Positions 9,007 through 17,856 of a stretch of DNA of 64,000 nucleotides are shown here, one piece after another (positions within the stretch are counted from its first letter, which is position 1; every line of letters starts with the position of its first letter). The translations under genes were made by a program, and so were the position numbers. A model generated the notes under the pieces. The model was not told the DNA's origin. It made no database searches and worked only from the letters and a program-made list of their open reading frames with translations. Origin of the DNA: Nocardioides sp. JQ2195 (GTDB lineage Bacteria; Actinomycetota; Actinomycetes; Propionibacteriales; Nocardioidaceae); the NCBI RefSeq assembly GCF_012272695.1, contig NZ_CP050902.1, positions 3,906,001 through 3,970,000 of the forward strand. The letters run 5' to 3'.

Positions 9007-9536
9007 GGCTCACCCTCGAACCACTGGCCGTCGAGCGGGACCTCCCGCTGCTGCACGCGTGGGTGACCCATCCGCGCTCCGTCTTCTGGGAGATGCAGGG
9101 CGCCACCCTCGAGGAGGTGGCCCGCGAGTACGACGCGATCACCGCGGATCCACACCACCACGCCTGGCTGGGACGGGCCGACGGGGTGCCCCAGTTCCTC
9201 GCCGAGACCTACGACCCGCGCCACGGACCCCTCGCCGGCCTGCCCGAGGTCGTCGCAGGAGACCTGGGCATGCACGTGCTGGTGGCACCTCCGTCGGCCC
9301 ACCGGCCGGGGTTCACCACCGACGTCTTCCGCGCAGTGATGGACTTCTGCTTCGACGACCCCGCCGTGCAGCGCGTGGTCGTCGAGCCCGACGTGCGCAA
9401 CGAGAAGATCGCAACGATCAACGCCGGCGCGGGCTTCGTGGTCGAGCGCGAGGTGGACCTCGGCCACAAGACCGCGGCACTGTCCTCCTGCACCCGCTCC
9501 GCCTACGCCGCCGCACGCCTGGGAGCCCCCGCATGA
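9003..9536 (+). CDS. desC: N-hydroxycadaverine acyltransferase (GNAT, IucB-like)
   Basis: 177 residues resembling the acyl-CoA N-acyltransferases of hydroxamate siderophore pathways. The conserved C-terminal block EPDVRNEKIATINAGAGF is the acyl-CoA-binding region of this family. The enzyme transfers succinyl or acetyl from CoA to N-hydroxycadaverine, giving the hydroxamate building blocks. It overlaps desB and desD by four bases each. A paralogue with the same VQRVV-EPDVRNEK block lies 3.8 kb downstream in the same operon. Confidence 0.9.
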   Translation: MRLTLEPLAVERDLPLLHAWVTHPRSVFWEMQGATLEEVAREYDAITADPHHHAWLGRADGVPQFLAETYDPRHGPLAGLPEVVAGDLGMHVLVAPPSAHRPGFTTDVFRAVMDFCFDDPAVQRVVVEPDVRNEKIATINAGAGFVVEREVDLGHKTAALSSCTRSAYAAARLGAPA

Positions 9537-11302
9537 ACGTCGACGTCTCCCACCTGACCCCCGAGAACCTCGCAGCGGCGCAGAGATCCCTCGTCTGCAA
9601 GGCGATTGCGGAGTTCTCCCACGAACGGCTGCTGACGCCGGTTCCACGTGGAACCACGTTCTCCCTCGACTCCCCGGACGGCTCGGTGCGCTACGGCTTC
9701 GTCGCGCGACGGCACGAGCTGGAGCACTGGAGCATCGACCGCGACTCTCTCGTCCGCACCGTCGACGACGAGGAGCGTCCGCTCGACGTCCAGCAGTTCC
9801 TCGTCGAGTTCGCGCCGGTGCTGGGGATCCCCGACGCGCTGCTGCCGACCTATCTCGAGGAGGTGGCCAGCACGTTGGCGTCGTGCGCGTGGAAGCTCGA
9901 GCACTCCACGACCACCGTCGAGGAGCTGCTGCACGCCGACCACCAGGAGATCGAGGCGGCGATGACCGAAGGGCATCCCGCATTCGTGGCCAACAACGGC
10001 CGGATCGGCTACGGCAGCGACGACTACGCGGCGTACGCCCCGGAGACGGGCAGCGCGGTGCGACTGGTCTGGGTGGCCGTACGCCGCTCGCTGGCCGCCC
10101 TGTCGCTGGGCAGCGGGCTCACCGAGGACGACCTCTACCGCGACGAGCTGGGTGCGGGGACGCTGCGTCGCTTCGCGACTGCCCTGGCCGACCTCGGTCT
10201 CGCCGCGGCGGACTACCTCTACCTCCCGCTGCACCCCTGGCAGTGGATCAACCGCGTGACGATCACGTTCGCGCCCGACGTGGCCCGGCGCGACATCGTG
10301 TTCCTCGGCGAAGGTGACGACGACTACCGCGCCCAGCAGTCGATCCGCACGTTCTTCAACACCAGCGCGCCCGAGCGGCACTACGTGAAGACCGCACTGG
10401 CGATCCAGAACATGGGCTTCCTGCGAGGGCTCTCCCCGAAGTACATGGCGGTCACGCCGGCCATCAACGACTGGGTGCACGACCTGGTCGCGGGCGACGA
10501 GGAGCTGCGGGCACGGGGCTTCCGGGTGCTGCGTGAGTGCGCTGCGATCGGCTACACGGGCGACGCGTTCCACGCCCTGGGTGCCACCTCGCCCTACCAG
10601 AAGATGCTGGCCGCCCTGTGGCGCGAGAGCCCACTGCCCAAGCTGGCCGATGGCGAACGCCTGGCCACGATGGCCTCGCTGCTGCACCGCGACGCCAAGG
10701 GGTCGTCGTTGGCGTCGGCGATGGTCGCCGCGTCCGGGCGCAGTCCCCAGGAGTGGCTGGGCAGCTATCTCGACGCCTACCTGCGTCCCCTGGTGCACTG
10801 CCTCCTGCGCTACGACCTGGCGTTCATGCCCCACGGGGAGAACCTGGTCATGGTGATCCGCGACCACACACCGGTGGCGATGTTCATGAAGGACATCGGG
10901 GAGGAGGTCGCCGTGATGGGAGACCTGGCCCTGCCGCCCGAGGTCGAGCGGATCCGGGCCTCGGTCCCCGTCGACGAGCAGTCGCTGGCCATCCACACCG
11001 ACGTCTTCGACGGCTTCTTCCGACACCTGGCCACGATCCTCGACGAGGACGGTGTCCTCCCCGGGTCCGCCTTCTGGTCCGAGGTGCGGGCCTGCCTCGA
11101 CCGGCACCTCGCCGACCACCCCGAGCTGGCTGACGCGGCCGCGAGGCACGACCTCACCCGGGCCACGTTCCGGCACAGCTGCCTGAACCGGCTGCAGCTG
11201 CGCAACACCCTGCAGATGGTGGACCTGGCCGACCAGGCGGCATCCCTGATGTTCGCTGGAGAGTTGGCCAATCCCGTGGGTGCTGGAAGGGTTGGGACGT
11301 GA
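9533..11302 (+). CDS. desD: desferrioxamine synthetase (NIS synthetase, IucA/IucC family)
   Basis: 589 residues. Typical NIS-synthetase blocks are present: GRIGYGSDDYAAYAPETG, HPWQW, a Ser/Thr/Arg-rich nucleotide-binding segment (SIRTFFNTSAPERHYVKTAL), KYMAVTPAIND and HGENLVMVI near the C-terminus. It uses ATP to activate the succinyl carboxylate and condense three hydroxamate units into desferrioxamine (linear B or cyclic E). Four-base overlap with desC. No exporter, receptor or siderophore-interacting reductase gene is adjacent, so transport genes must lie elsewhere. Confidence 0.94.
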   Translation: MNVDVSHLTPENLAAAQRSLVCKAIAEFSHERLLTPVPRGTTFSLDSPDGSVRYGFVARRHELEHWSIDRDSLVRTVDDEERPLDVQQFLVEFAPVLGIPDALLPTYLEEVASTLASCAWKLEHSTTTVEELLHADHQEIEAAMTEGHPAFVANNGRIGYGSDDYAAYAPETGSAVRLVWVAVRRSLAALSLGSGLTEDDLYRDELGAGTLRRFATALADLGLAAADYLYLPLHPWQWINRVTITFAPDVARRDIVFLGEGDDDYRAQQSIRTFFNTSAPERHYVKTALAIQNMGFLRGLSPKYMAVTPAINDWVHDLVAGDEELRARGFRVLRECAAIGYTGDAFHALGATSPYQKMLAALWRESPLPKLADGERLATMASLLHRDAKGSSLASAMVAASGRSPQEWLGSYLDAYLRPLVHCLLRYDLAFMPHGENLVMVIRDHTPVAMFMKDIGEEVAVMGDLALPPEVERIRASVPVDEQSLAIHTDVFDGFFRHLATILDEDGVLPGSAFWSEVRACLDRHLADHPELADAAARHDLTRATFRHSCLNRLQLRNTLQMVDLADQAASLMFAGELANPVGAGRVGT

Positions 11303-11330
11303 ACACCCCACCGCTGTGCAGGCCCGGCTC

Positions 11331-13373
11331 ATGAGCTCCGAGGTGATCCACGACGCCTTCGGCATCCCGCACATCAGGGCCGACTCGCTCGAGGAGCTGG
11401 CCTTCGCGCAGGGGCACGAGATGGCCCGGGCCCGGGCGGCCCAGATCGAGCTCGAGAGGTTGCGCAGCGAGGGTGGGACCGCGGCCCACCTCGGTCCGGC
11501 CGGGCTCGAGTGGGACCGCTTCTCGCGTCGTGCGGGGATCGACGCGCTGGCCCAGCGCGCGTTCGACACCGTCGACGACGAGACCCGTGACTTCCTGGTC
11601 GCCTTCACCGACGGCATCAACGTGGCGTTCCGCGACCGGCGCTGGATGCCGTGGACCCCGCTCGGCGTCTTCCTCGTGCAGCAGGTGCAGTTCGGTTCCT
11701 ACCCCTCGAAGCTGTGGCGCGACCGCGTCGCGCGGCGACTCGGCCCCGCCGGTCTGCGCGCCCTGTCGGTCGAGCCGCCGGCGGCCGCAGGATCCAACGC
11801 GTTCGCGCTGACCGGTGCACGCACGGCCACCGGCTCACCGATCGTGGCCGGCGACCCGCACCGGGTCTTCGAGGCGCCCAACGTCTACCTCCAGACCCAC
11901 CTGGCCTGCCCCGACTTCGACGTCGTCGGGTTCACCTTCCCCGGTGTCCCGGGCATCCAGCACTTCGGCCACACCGGCTCCGTGGCCTGGGGCCTGACCA
12001 ACGCGATGGGCGACTACCAGGACCTGTACGCCGAGCAGCTCGAGGTCCGCGACGGCGTCCTGTCGGCCCTGGGCCCGGACGGCTGGGCACCGGTCGAGGT
12101 GCGTGAGGAGACCATCGACGTCCTCGACGACGAGCCCGAGGTGATCGAGGTCGTGGTCACCGAGCGCGGACCGATCGTCTTCGACGACCAGCCGGTCGCG
12201 TTGCGCACGGCGTCGTACGCCCTGGGCGACCTCGGCTTCGGCGCCCTGCTGCCCCTGCTCCGCTCCCGCAGCGTCACCGAGGTCGAGGCGGCCCTCGAGC
12301 ACTGGGTGGAGCCACTGAACAACTGGGTGGTCGCCGACACGGCCGGCGTCGTGCGGCACCGCGTGGCCGGCAGGGTGCCCGAGCGCGACCTCGCGAACCG
12401 CTTCGGCATCGTGCCCGCAGCCGAGCCCCGCCACGTGTGGACCGGCTGGGTCGACGAGATGCCCGTGGTCGACCCCGGCGACCAGGGCCGGGTGGTCACC
12501 GCCAACGAGCGCACCACGCCGGCGTACGACGCGATCAGCAGTCACTTCGCCGAGCCCTGGCGAGCCGACCGGATCAGCCAGCTGCTGGACGAGCGCGACG
12601 ACTGGAGCGCCGACGACGCGATCCGGCCGTTGACCGACGTCCGCCAGCTCGGGGCCGAGGCCCTGCTGGAGGCCCTGGCCGCGCTCCCGGAGGTCTCACC
12701 GACCGCGGAGCTGCTGCGCGGGACCCTGGCGGCCTGGGACCTCGAGATGGCCGTCGACAGCCCCGGCGCCGCGGTCTTCAACGCTGTGCGCGAGCAGTTC
12801 GTGCACCATCTGTGCGGCACCGGGCCGCTGCAGAGGCTGGCCGACGTCGATGTCCACGGCGTGATGCACCGGCCGTGGCTCTCGACTGCCTCCCGGGTCG
12901 GTCAGTCCATCCCACAACTCCTCGTGCACGGGCATGAGCTCGACATCGACGTGCCGGCACTGCTGCGCGCCTCGCTCGAGGCGGCTGCCACGGACGTCCG
13001 CCCGTGGGGCGAGCGCCATGGCTTCGGGCCGTTGACCGGCCTGGCTCAGTTCGGCCTCGACGACGAAGCCGTGCCCGTGGCCGGGGTGCCGTTGCCCGGC
13101 GACGCCAGCTCGGTCGCCGCCAACGGCTGGATCCCCGGCACCGACACGGCGGTCCGTGGGCCGGTGGCTCGATATGTCTGGGACCTGGCTGATCGCGACC
13201 GGAGCCGCTGGGCGGTCCCCCTCGGCAGCAGCGGCGTCCCCGGCAGCCCCCACGAGGCCGACCAGTTCGAGGCCTGGGCCAGCGGCACGCTGCTCCCCGT
13301 CACCACCGACTGGAAGGTGCTCCGCGAGGACGCCGCCCGTCGTTCGAGAACCACCACGGAACAGGACCGATGA
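11331..13373 (+). CDS. penicillin amidase-family (S45) Ntn-hydrolase of the desferrioxamine operon
   Basis: 680 residues, the length of a single-chain S45 precursor. EVIHDAFGIPHIRA at the N-terminus is the family opening. The autocleavage site is AAAGSNAFAL, making Ser155 the new N-terminal nucleophile of the beta chain. GDPHRVFEAPN and HTGSVAWGLTN follow. There is no signal peptide, so it should act in the cytoplasm. The family hydrolyses or forms amide bonds with acyl or aryl-acyl groups. A comparable gene (desG) follows desD in some Streptomyces clusters and has been linked to acyl or aryl variants of desferrioxamine; that role is inferred here. The start is uncertain: GTG 11280 would overlap desD, while ATG 11331 begins at the conserved region. 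Confidence 0.85.
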   Translation: MSSEVIHDAFGIPHIRADSLEELAFAQGHEMARARAAQIELERLRSEGGTAAHLGPAGLEWDRFSRRAGIDALAQRAFDTVDDETRDFLVAFTDGINVAFRDRRWMPWTPLGVFLVQQVQFGSYPSKLWRDRVARRLGPAGLRALSVEPPAAAGSNAFALTGARTATGSPIVAGDPHRVFEAPNVYLQTHLACPDFDVVGFTFPGVPGIQHFGHTGSVAWGLTNAMGDYQDLYAEQLEVRDGVLSALGPDGWAPVEVREETIDVLDDEPEVIEVVVTERGPIVFDDQPVALRTASYALGDLGFGALLPLLRSRSVTEVEAALEHWVEPLNNWVVADTAGVVRHRVAGRVPERDLANRFGIVPAAEPRHVWTGWVDEMPVVDPGDQGRVVTANERTTPAYDAISSHFAEPWRADRISQLLDERDDWSADDAIRPLTDVRQLGAEALLEALAALPEVSPTAELLRGTLAAWDLEMAVDSPGAAVFNAVREQFVHHLCGTGPLQRLADVDVHGVMHRPWLSTASRVGQSIPQLLVHGHELDIDVPALLRASLEAAATDVRPWGERHGFGPLTGLAQFGLDDEAVPVAGVPLPGDASSVAANGWIPGTDTAVRGPVARYVWDLADRDRSRWAVPLGSSGVPGSPHEADQFEAWASGTLLPVTTDWKVLREDAARRSRTTTEQDR

Positions 13374-13903
13374 CGACCACTCTCAACGCCCGGATTGTCC
13401 TTCGGCCCGTCGACCCGGCCACCGACAGCGCCCTGCTGCACCGGTGGGTCACCGAGGAGCGCGCCCGGTTCTGGGGCATGCTCGACCGCTCCGTGGCCGA
13501 GGTCGAGGAGATCTACGCCTACATCGACGAGCAGGACCACCTGGCGGCACACCTCGTCTGCTGGGACGACGAACCGTGGGCACTGTTCCAGACCTACGAC
13601 CCGGCCGTCGACGAGATCGGCCAGTTCTATGACCGCCTGCCCGGTGACATCGGCGTCCACCTGCTGATCGGCCCCGGCAAGCGCCCGGAAGGCTTCACCG
13701 ACGCCCTCTTCGCACACCTCACGACCTGGGTGTTCTCCGACCCGAAGGTGCAGCGCGTGGTGCTCGAGCCTGACGTGCGCAACGAGAAGTCGCTCAACAT
13801 CCTGGGCAGGCTGGACATGCAGGTCGGCCCCCAGGTCGCCATGCCGGAGAAGAAGGCGCAGTTCGTCTTCCTCTCCCGGGCCGACTGGACCGCCGCCGGC
13901 TGA
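13370..13903 (+). CDS. second DesC-like GNAT acyltransferase of the des operon
   Basis: 177 residues, the same length as DesC. It shares with it the RWVT-type N-terminal block, the TYDP segment and VQRVVLEPDVRNEK. The last 35 residues differ (MPEKKAQFVFLS instead of LGHKTAALSS), which suggests a different acyl donor or acceptor. It overlaps the amidase gene by four bases, so it is the sixth gene of the operon, equivalent in position to desH of some Streptomyces clusters. It likely widens the range of acylated products; the substrate is unknown. Confidence 0.8.
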   Translation: MTTTLNARIVLRPVDPATDSALLHRWVTEERARFWGMLDRSVAEVEEIYAYIDEQDHLAAHLVCWDDEPWALFQTYDPAVDEIGQFYDRLPGDIGVHLLIGPGKRPEGFTDALFAHLTTWVFSDPKVQRVVLEPDVRNEKSLNILGRLDMQVGPQVAMPEKKAQFVFLSRADWTAAG

Positions 13904-13932
13904 GGAGGTCGCCGGTCGAGGACGCGAAGACC

Positions 13933-14895
13933 TCAGACCGCGAGGTCGGCCACTGCGCGCAGGCGCGGACGGGAGCCGATCCGCTGCTGCACGAAGTCGG
14001 CAACGAGGTCGATCGCCCCACTGCTCTCGGGGAGGAGGTCACCCAGCACCGGGAAGGCGTGCACCTGGCCCTCCCAGATGTGGGTGGTGACCGACACCCC
14101 GGCACGCTGCAGTCGCTGCGTCATCAGCTCCGCGTCGTAGCGAAGGATCTCGTCGGCAGCGCAGATGATCATCGTCGGCGGCAGCTTGGCGAGGTCGCGG
14201 TTCACCGGCGACATGGCGGGGTCGTGGATCGGCTTGCCCGTGACCAGGCGGGCGATGGCGTCGAGGCGACGCGAGGGGATGTAGTGGTCACGCCGCGCGT
14301 TCTCGTGGTTGCGGCGCTCGGTGTTGTCGAACTCCAACCACGGCGACAGGCCGACCACACCGGCGAGCGCGATGCCTTGGCCAGCCGCCTCGAGCGCGAC
14401 GGCGAAGGCCAGGTGACCGCCGGCCGAGTCACCCGCGAGCACGAGCTGGTCCGGGTCGAAGCCCCGCTCCACCATCCAGTTGGTGGCGTCGACACAGTCG
14501 GCGATGCTCTGGTCGACCAGCGCCTTGTCGTGCTGCCGGTAGGCCACGCTGAGCACGGGCAGGCCGGTGCGCAGGGCGAGGTGCTCCACGATGCGGCGAT
14601 GGGTGGCGAGTCCGCAGAACACGAAGGCGCCGCCGTGGAAGTAGACGATCGCCCCGGGGCCGGAGGAGGCGCCCCTGGGCGCCACGAGCTCGCCCGTCCA
14701 GCCCTCGCCGGAGATCGTCTCGTGACGGGTGTCGCGATGGCGCGGGGCGAGCCGGGCTCCGAGGTCGATGCTGTGGCGCAGGGGGGCGATCGGGCCGCTG
14801 ACCGGGAACCAGCGCATGAACGGTCGGGCCACCGCCTTCGCCGCCGTTCCGACGACGACCGAGCGCAGGCTGTCGCGCTGGTGCACCTCGATCAT
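13933..14895 (-). CDS. alpha/beta hydrolase, hormone-sensitive lipase family esterase
   Basis: 320 residues. YFHGGAFVF is the HGG oxyanion motif of the HSL (bacterial lipase group IV) family, and GDSAGGHLA holds the nucleophilic Ser. The acidic residue and His come from CAADEILRYD and WEGQVHAFPV near the C-terminus. It probably hydrolyses short or medium acyl esters. An N-terminal hydrophobic stretch (about 15-28) is not a clear signal peptide. The ATG at 14895 has GGAGAT upstream at suitable spacing. It converges on the des operon with a 29-nt gap. Confidence 0.88.
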   Translation of the reverse strand: MIEVHQRDSLRSVVVGTAAKAVARPFMRWFPVSGPIAPLRHSIDLGARLAPRHRDTRHETISGEGWTGELVAPRGASSGPGAIVYFHGGAFVFCGLATHRRIVEHLALRTGLPVLSVAYRQHDKALVDQSIADCVDATNWMVERGFDPDQLVLAGDSAGGHLAFAVALEAAGQGIALAGVVGLSPWLEFDNTERRNHENARRDHYIPSRRLDAIARLVTGKPIHDPAMSPVNRDLAKLPPTMIICAADEILRYDAELMTQRLQRAGVSVTTHIWEGQVHAFPVLGDLLPESSGAIDLVADFVQQRIGSRPRLRAVADLAV

Positions 14896-15061
14896 CGGAG
14901 ATCTCCTGTCGCCGTGCCGCCCGCTTCTCGGAATCGATCAAAATCTTGACAACCATCAAGCGTTCGGCGACCTTACGACGCCGGTATGGCCCAAGTCACG
15001 CATTTGCGCTGAAGCCGATGGCTCGAGCACCCCATCGTGTGAAGTGGCTCACATTCGTTGC

Positions 15062-15103
15062 CATTCAGGAATGAGTCCGGCAGTGTTGTAGTTGAAGATT
15101 CAA
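15062..15103. promoter_or_regulatory. two short palindromes in the yceI promoter region
   Basis: In the 248-nt gap before yceI there are two dyads: CATTCAGGAATG (15062-15073) and TTGAAGATTCAA (15092-15103), the latter about 40 nt before the start codon. Dyads of this sort are typical MarR- or similar repressor sites, but no regulator gene is adjacent. The rest of the gap shows no gene or RNA. Confidence 0.3.
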
Positions 15104-15143
15104 TGAAAGCCCCAACCATCACCATCTTCAGGAGCCCACCACC

Positions 15144-15749
15144 ATGAGCATCTTCAGCCGCAACAAGTCCACCGCCGTCGCCGAGCCCGTCTTCGACGCC
15201 GGCACCAGCGCACTGTCCGACATCTCCGGCGACTACACGATCGACGCCAGCCACACCTACATCGGCTTCCAAGCCCGGCACGCGATGGTCACCACCGTCC
15301 GCGGTGCGTTCAAGGACTTCGAGGGCAAGGCCGTCGTCGACGCCGCCAACCCGGCCAACTCCAAGGTCGAGCTGACCATCGCGGTGAACAGCCTCGACAC
15401 CGGCGTCGCCGACCGCGACGGCCACCTCGCCTCGGGCGACTTCTTCGACGTCGAGCAGTACCCGAACATCACCTTCGTCTCCACCAAGGTCGAGGCCGAC
15501 GGCGACGACTGGAACGTCACCGGCGACCTGACCATCAAGGACGTCACCAAGCCCGTCACCGTGCCCTTCGAGTTCACCGGCTCCGCCCAGGACCCGTTCG
15601 GCAACGTGCGCGTGGGCTTCGAGGGCGAGGTCGCCGTCAACCGCAAGGACTGGAACCTCTCCTGGAACGCCGCGCTCGAGACCGGCGGCGTGCTCGTCTC
15701 CGAGAAGGTCAAGCTCAAGTTCGACGTCTCCGCGATCAAGAACGCGTGA
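15144..15749 (+). CDS. YceI family protein
   Basis: 201 residues. The lipocalin-like YceI beta-barrel starts at YTIDASHTYIGFQARHAMVTTVRGAFKDFEG (about 32-62), with the typical HLASGDFFDVEQYP segment. Family members bind polyisoprenoid or other amphiphilic lipids. This one has no signal peptide and an N-terminal extension, as usual for cytoplasmic actinobacterial forms. CAGGAG about 9 nt before the ATG supports the start. It is a single-gene unit closed by tandem hairpins. Confidence 0.92.
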   Translation: MSIFSRNKSTAVAEPVFDAGTSALSDISGDYTIDASHTYIGFQARHAMVTTVRGAFKDFEGKAVVDAANPANSKVELTIAVNSLDTGVADRDGHLASGDFFDVEQYPNITFVSTKVEADGDDWNVTGDLTIKDVTKPVTVPFEFTGSAQDPFGNVRVGFEGEVAVNRKDWNLSWNAALETGGVLVSEKVKLKFDVSAIKNA

Positions 15750-15754
15750 TCCGA

Positions 15755-15777
15755 ACCGTGCGTCACTGACGCACGGT
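15755..15777 (+). terminator. hairpin immediately after yceI
   Basis: Perfect 11-bp inverted repeat ACCGTGCGTCA / TGACGCACGGT with a one-base centre, 6 nt after the yceI stop. It has no T-run; it could be a terminator or, given the tiny loop, a palindromic protein site. Confidence 0.45.
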
Positions 15778-15790
15778 GACCATCGCGCAG

Positions 15791-15822
15791 AACCGGCCGA
15801 CCCGTCTCGGAGTCGGCCGGTT
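15791..15822 (+). terminator. GC-rich terminator hairpin
   Basis: Perfect 11-bp stem AACCGGCCGAC / GTCGGCCGGTT with a 10-nt loop, followed by CGGCATTT. With the hairpin just upstream it forms a tandem terminator for yceI. Confidence 0.65.
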
Positions 15823-15923
15823 CGGCATTTCGCCGGGCCGAGGTGCACCTGATGTCTCGCACCTGGGACGGATACCGACAAAATGGGATGCGGCACCCGG
15901 CCCGAAAGGGCTTCAATCCGGGC

Positions 15924-16817
15924 ATGGAACTTCCCCCGGGCCTGACCACCAGAGCCCTGTCCTTCGACGATGCGCAGTCGGTCACCGATGCGATGGCGGC
16001 CGACGAGGTCGCCGCGACCGGGGAGGCGGCGATCGAGCTGGCTGACATCGTCAGCGACTGGCGGCGCCCCAGCTTCGACCTGGCCACCAGCACGATCGGC
16101 GTCTTCGAGTCGGGCCGACTCCTCGGCTATGCCGAGCTCGGCGGCCACGACCGGGCTGACGCCGCAGTGCACCCCGACCACCACGGCCGCGGGGTCGGCA
16201 CCTGGTTGGCGCACTGGGTCGTGGCCACCGCCCGATCGCGAGGTGCGTCGGTGGTGGGCATGCCGGTCCCGCAGGGGTCGACCGCAGACACCCTCCTGGC
16301 CACCCTCGGCTTCCGGGTGCGCTGGAGCTCGTGGATCCTCGAGCTCCCCACCGGCTCCGCGATCCCACCGCGGCCACTGCCGGAGGGCCACACCATCCGC
16401 GCGGCCACCGACGAGGACCACCGGGCCGCGTGGACCGTCGTCGAGGACGCCTTCCTCGAGTGGTCGGACCGGGAGCGCGACCCGTTCGAGGACTTCCTGG
16501 CCAAGGTGGTGCAGCGACCGGGCTTCCGACCCTGGCACCTGCGGGTCGCGGTGGACCCGGCCGGCTCGGTGGTCGGGGTCTCCTCGCTGGTCATGGCGCA
16601 GCAGTGCGCGTTCGTCGAGCGCCTCGCCGTACGCCGGGACGTGCGCGGGCGCGGACTCGCCCAGGCACTGCTGGCCGACTCGTTCACCCAGGCCCGCGCC
16701 CACGGCGCAGACCGGTGCGAGCTGAGCACCGACTCGCGCACCGGGGCACTGTCCCTCTACGAGAAGGTGGGCATGGTGGTCACGTCGACGTGGGTGAACC
16801 GCGCCATCGACCTGTAG
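15924..16817 (+). CDS. tandem GNAT acetyltransferase
   Basis: 297 residues with two GNAT folds. The first (about 1-150) has VHPDHHGRGVGTWL, the acetyl-CoA P-loop region. The second (about 155-297) has VRRDVRGRGLAQALL and ends in a YEKVGM helix. Tandem GNATs of this size resemble mycothiol synthase, but the flanking genes give no pathway link, so the acceptor is unknown. I chose the ATG at 15924 because the reading frame upstream crosses the terminator region. There is no good ribosome-binding site. Confidence 0.8.
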   Translation: MELPPGLTTRALSFDDAQSVTDAMAADEVAATGEAAIELADIVSDWRRPSFDLATSTIGVFESGRLLGYAELGGHDRADAAVHPDHHGRGVGTWLAHWVVATARSRGASVVGMPVPQGSTADTLLATLGFRVRWSSWILELPTGSAIPPRPLPEGHTIRAATDEDHRAAWTVVEDAFLEWSDRERDPFEDFLAKVVQRPGFRPWHLRVAVDPAGSVVGVSSLVMAQQCAFVERLAVRRDVRGRGLAQALLADSFTQARAHGADRCELSTDSRTGALSLYEKVGMVVTSTWVNRAIDL

Positions 16818-16867
16818 TCGTGGGATATTTGGGCGAAATCGCCCTCGCCGCAATCCCGGGAGCCCCC

Positions 16868-17737
16868 ATGGTCAAGAAGTCGTCGTCCGGCAAGAAGATC
16901 GTCCGGGCCGAGAAGAAGGCCCCGTCGACCGGCGCTCCGCGTTCCCCGGGTGGCTCCGATCACCGCGGGGAGGCCGATGTCCCGGAGATCGACCCCAGCT
17001 GGAAGCCGTCGGCCGGGGCGAGGAAGAAGGCGACCACGTTCCGGCTGGTGGCCGCAGCCCTGTGGGCGCTGGCGATCGCCGGCGAGCTCCTCGGCATCTT
17101 CTGGGTGCTGAAGCAGGACGACGTCAACATGATCGTCCTGATCGGGCTGATCGTGGTGATCGGTGCCCTGGCCATGGGCGGCTCCTTCCTGTGGAAGAAG
17201 GCCAACCGGCTCGACCCGGCCTCACGTCAGGAGACCGTGCGGTTCTTCGTGCAGAACCAGCTCGGCGCGATCGTCACCGTCGTCGCGTTCCTGCCGCTGA
17301 TCGTGATGATCTTCCTCAACGGCGACCTGGACAAGAAGGACAAGGCCGTCGCCGGCGGCATCGGCATCGCGGTGATGGTGGTGGCCACCCTGTTCGGGGT
17401 CGAGTGGGACGCGCCGTCGGTCGAGCAGTACACCGAGGAGACCAACCAGGTCGAGCAGATCACCGGCGAGAACCTCGTCTACTGGACCAAGTCGGGCGAG
17501 GTCTTCCACCTCTGCGCGGACGCCTCCGCGGTCAACCTGGAATCGAAGGACGGCCGGATCTTCGAGGGCACCGTGGCCGAAGCACACGAGGCCGGCAAGT
17601 CCCGGTTGACCAAGCAGGTCAAGCAGGAGACCCGCCAGTGTGGCTTCGACACGCCCGACGAGGCCGCCGGAGACGTGCCCAGCGACGAGGTCGACCCGTC
17701 CGGATCCGTGGAGCCGACGCTCGAGCCGACCGAGTGA
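16868..17737 (+). CDS. uncharacterised four-helix membrane protein
   Basis: 289 residues; no recognised family. A Lys/Ser-rich cytoplasmic N-terminus (1-60, starting MVKKSSSGKK) is followed by four hydrophobic segments at about 62-85, 92-113, 133-150 and 160-178. The soluble C-terminal domain has two Cys (in HLCADAS and RQCGFDT) that could pair, and ends in an acidic Pro/Glu/Ser-rich tail. This layout suggests a small integral membrane protein with a folded extracytoplasmic or cytoplasmic tail. It stands alone, followed by a hairpin. Confidence 0.7.
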   Translation: MVKKSSSGKKIVRAEKKAPSTGAPRSPGGSDHRGEADVPEIDPSWKPSAGARKKATTFRLVAAALWALAIAGELLGIFWVLKQDDVNMIVLIGLIVVIGALAMGGSFLWKKANRLDPASRQETVRFFVQNQLGAIVTVVAFLPLIVMIFLNGDLDKKDKAVAGGIGIAVMVVATLFGVEWDAPSVEQYTEETNQVEQITGENLVYWTKSGEVFHLCADASAVNLESKDGRIFEGTVAEAHEAGKSRLTKQVKQETRQCGFDTPDEAAGDVPSDEVDPSGSVEPTLEPTE

Positions 17738-17740
17738 CCC

Positions 17741-17756
17741 GAGGCCCACGGGCCTC
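17741..17756 (+). terminator. short GC hairpin after the membrane protein gene
   Basis: GAGGCCC-AC-GGGCCTC, a 7-bp perfect stem three bases after the stop codon of the preceding gene. No T-run. Confidence 0.4.
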
Positions 17757-17764
17757 CGCGCGTC

Positions 17765-17810
17765 CATGCCGACATGCGGGACATTGTGCTCATCCCGCCT
17801 CTTCGGCATG
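17765..17810. promoter_or_regulatory. long bipartite inverted repeat upstream of the FMN reductase gene
   Basis: Outer arms CATGCCGA (17765-17772) and TCGGCATG (17803-17810) enclose inner arms GCGGGA (17776-17781) and TCCCGC (17793-17798). All four arms are perfect. It lies about 47 nt before the start codon of the flavin reductase gene. It could be a structured leader, a second terminator or a regulator site. Confidence 0.45.
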
Positions 17811-17856
17811 GTGAGGACTGTTCGGAGCGGACAAAGCGACTGATGGAGGAACTGGA

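Noticed and set aside
14896..15143. A hidden tRNA or small RNA gene in the largest intergenic gap
   Set aside because: No cloverleaf, no CCA-type end and no strong promoter-terminator pair were found; only two short dyads near yceI.
15755..15822. A mobile-element end or attachment site formed by the two inverted repeats after yceI
   Set aside because: There is no transposase or integrase gene and no flanking direct repeat. The position directly after a stop codon fits tandem terminators.
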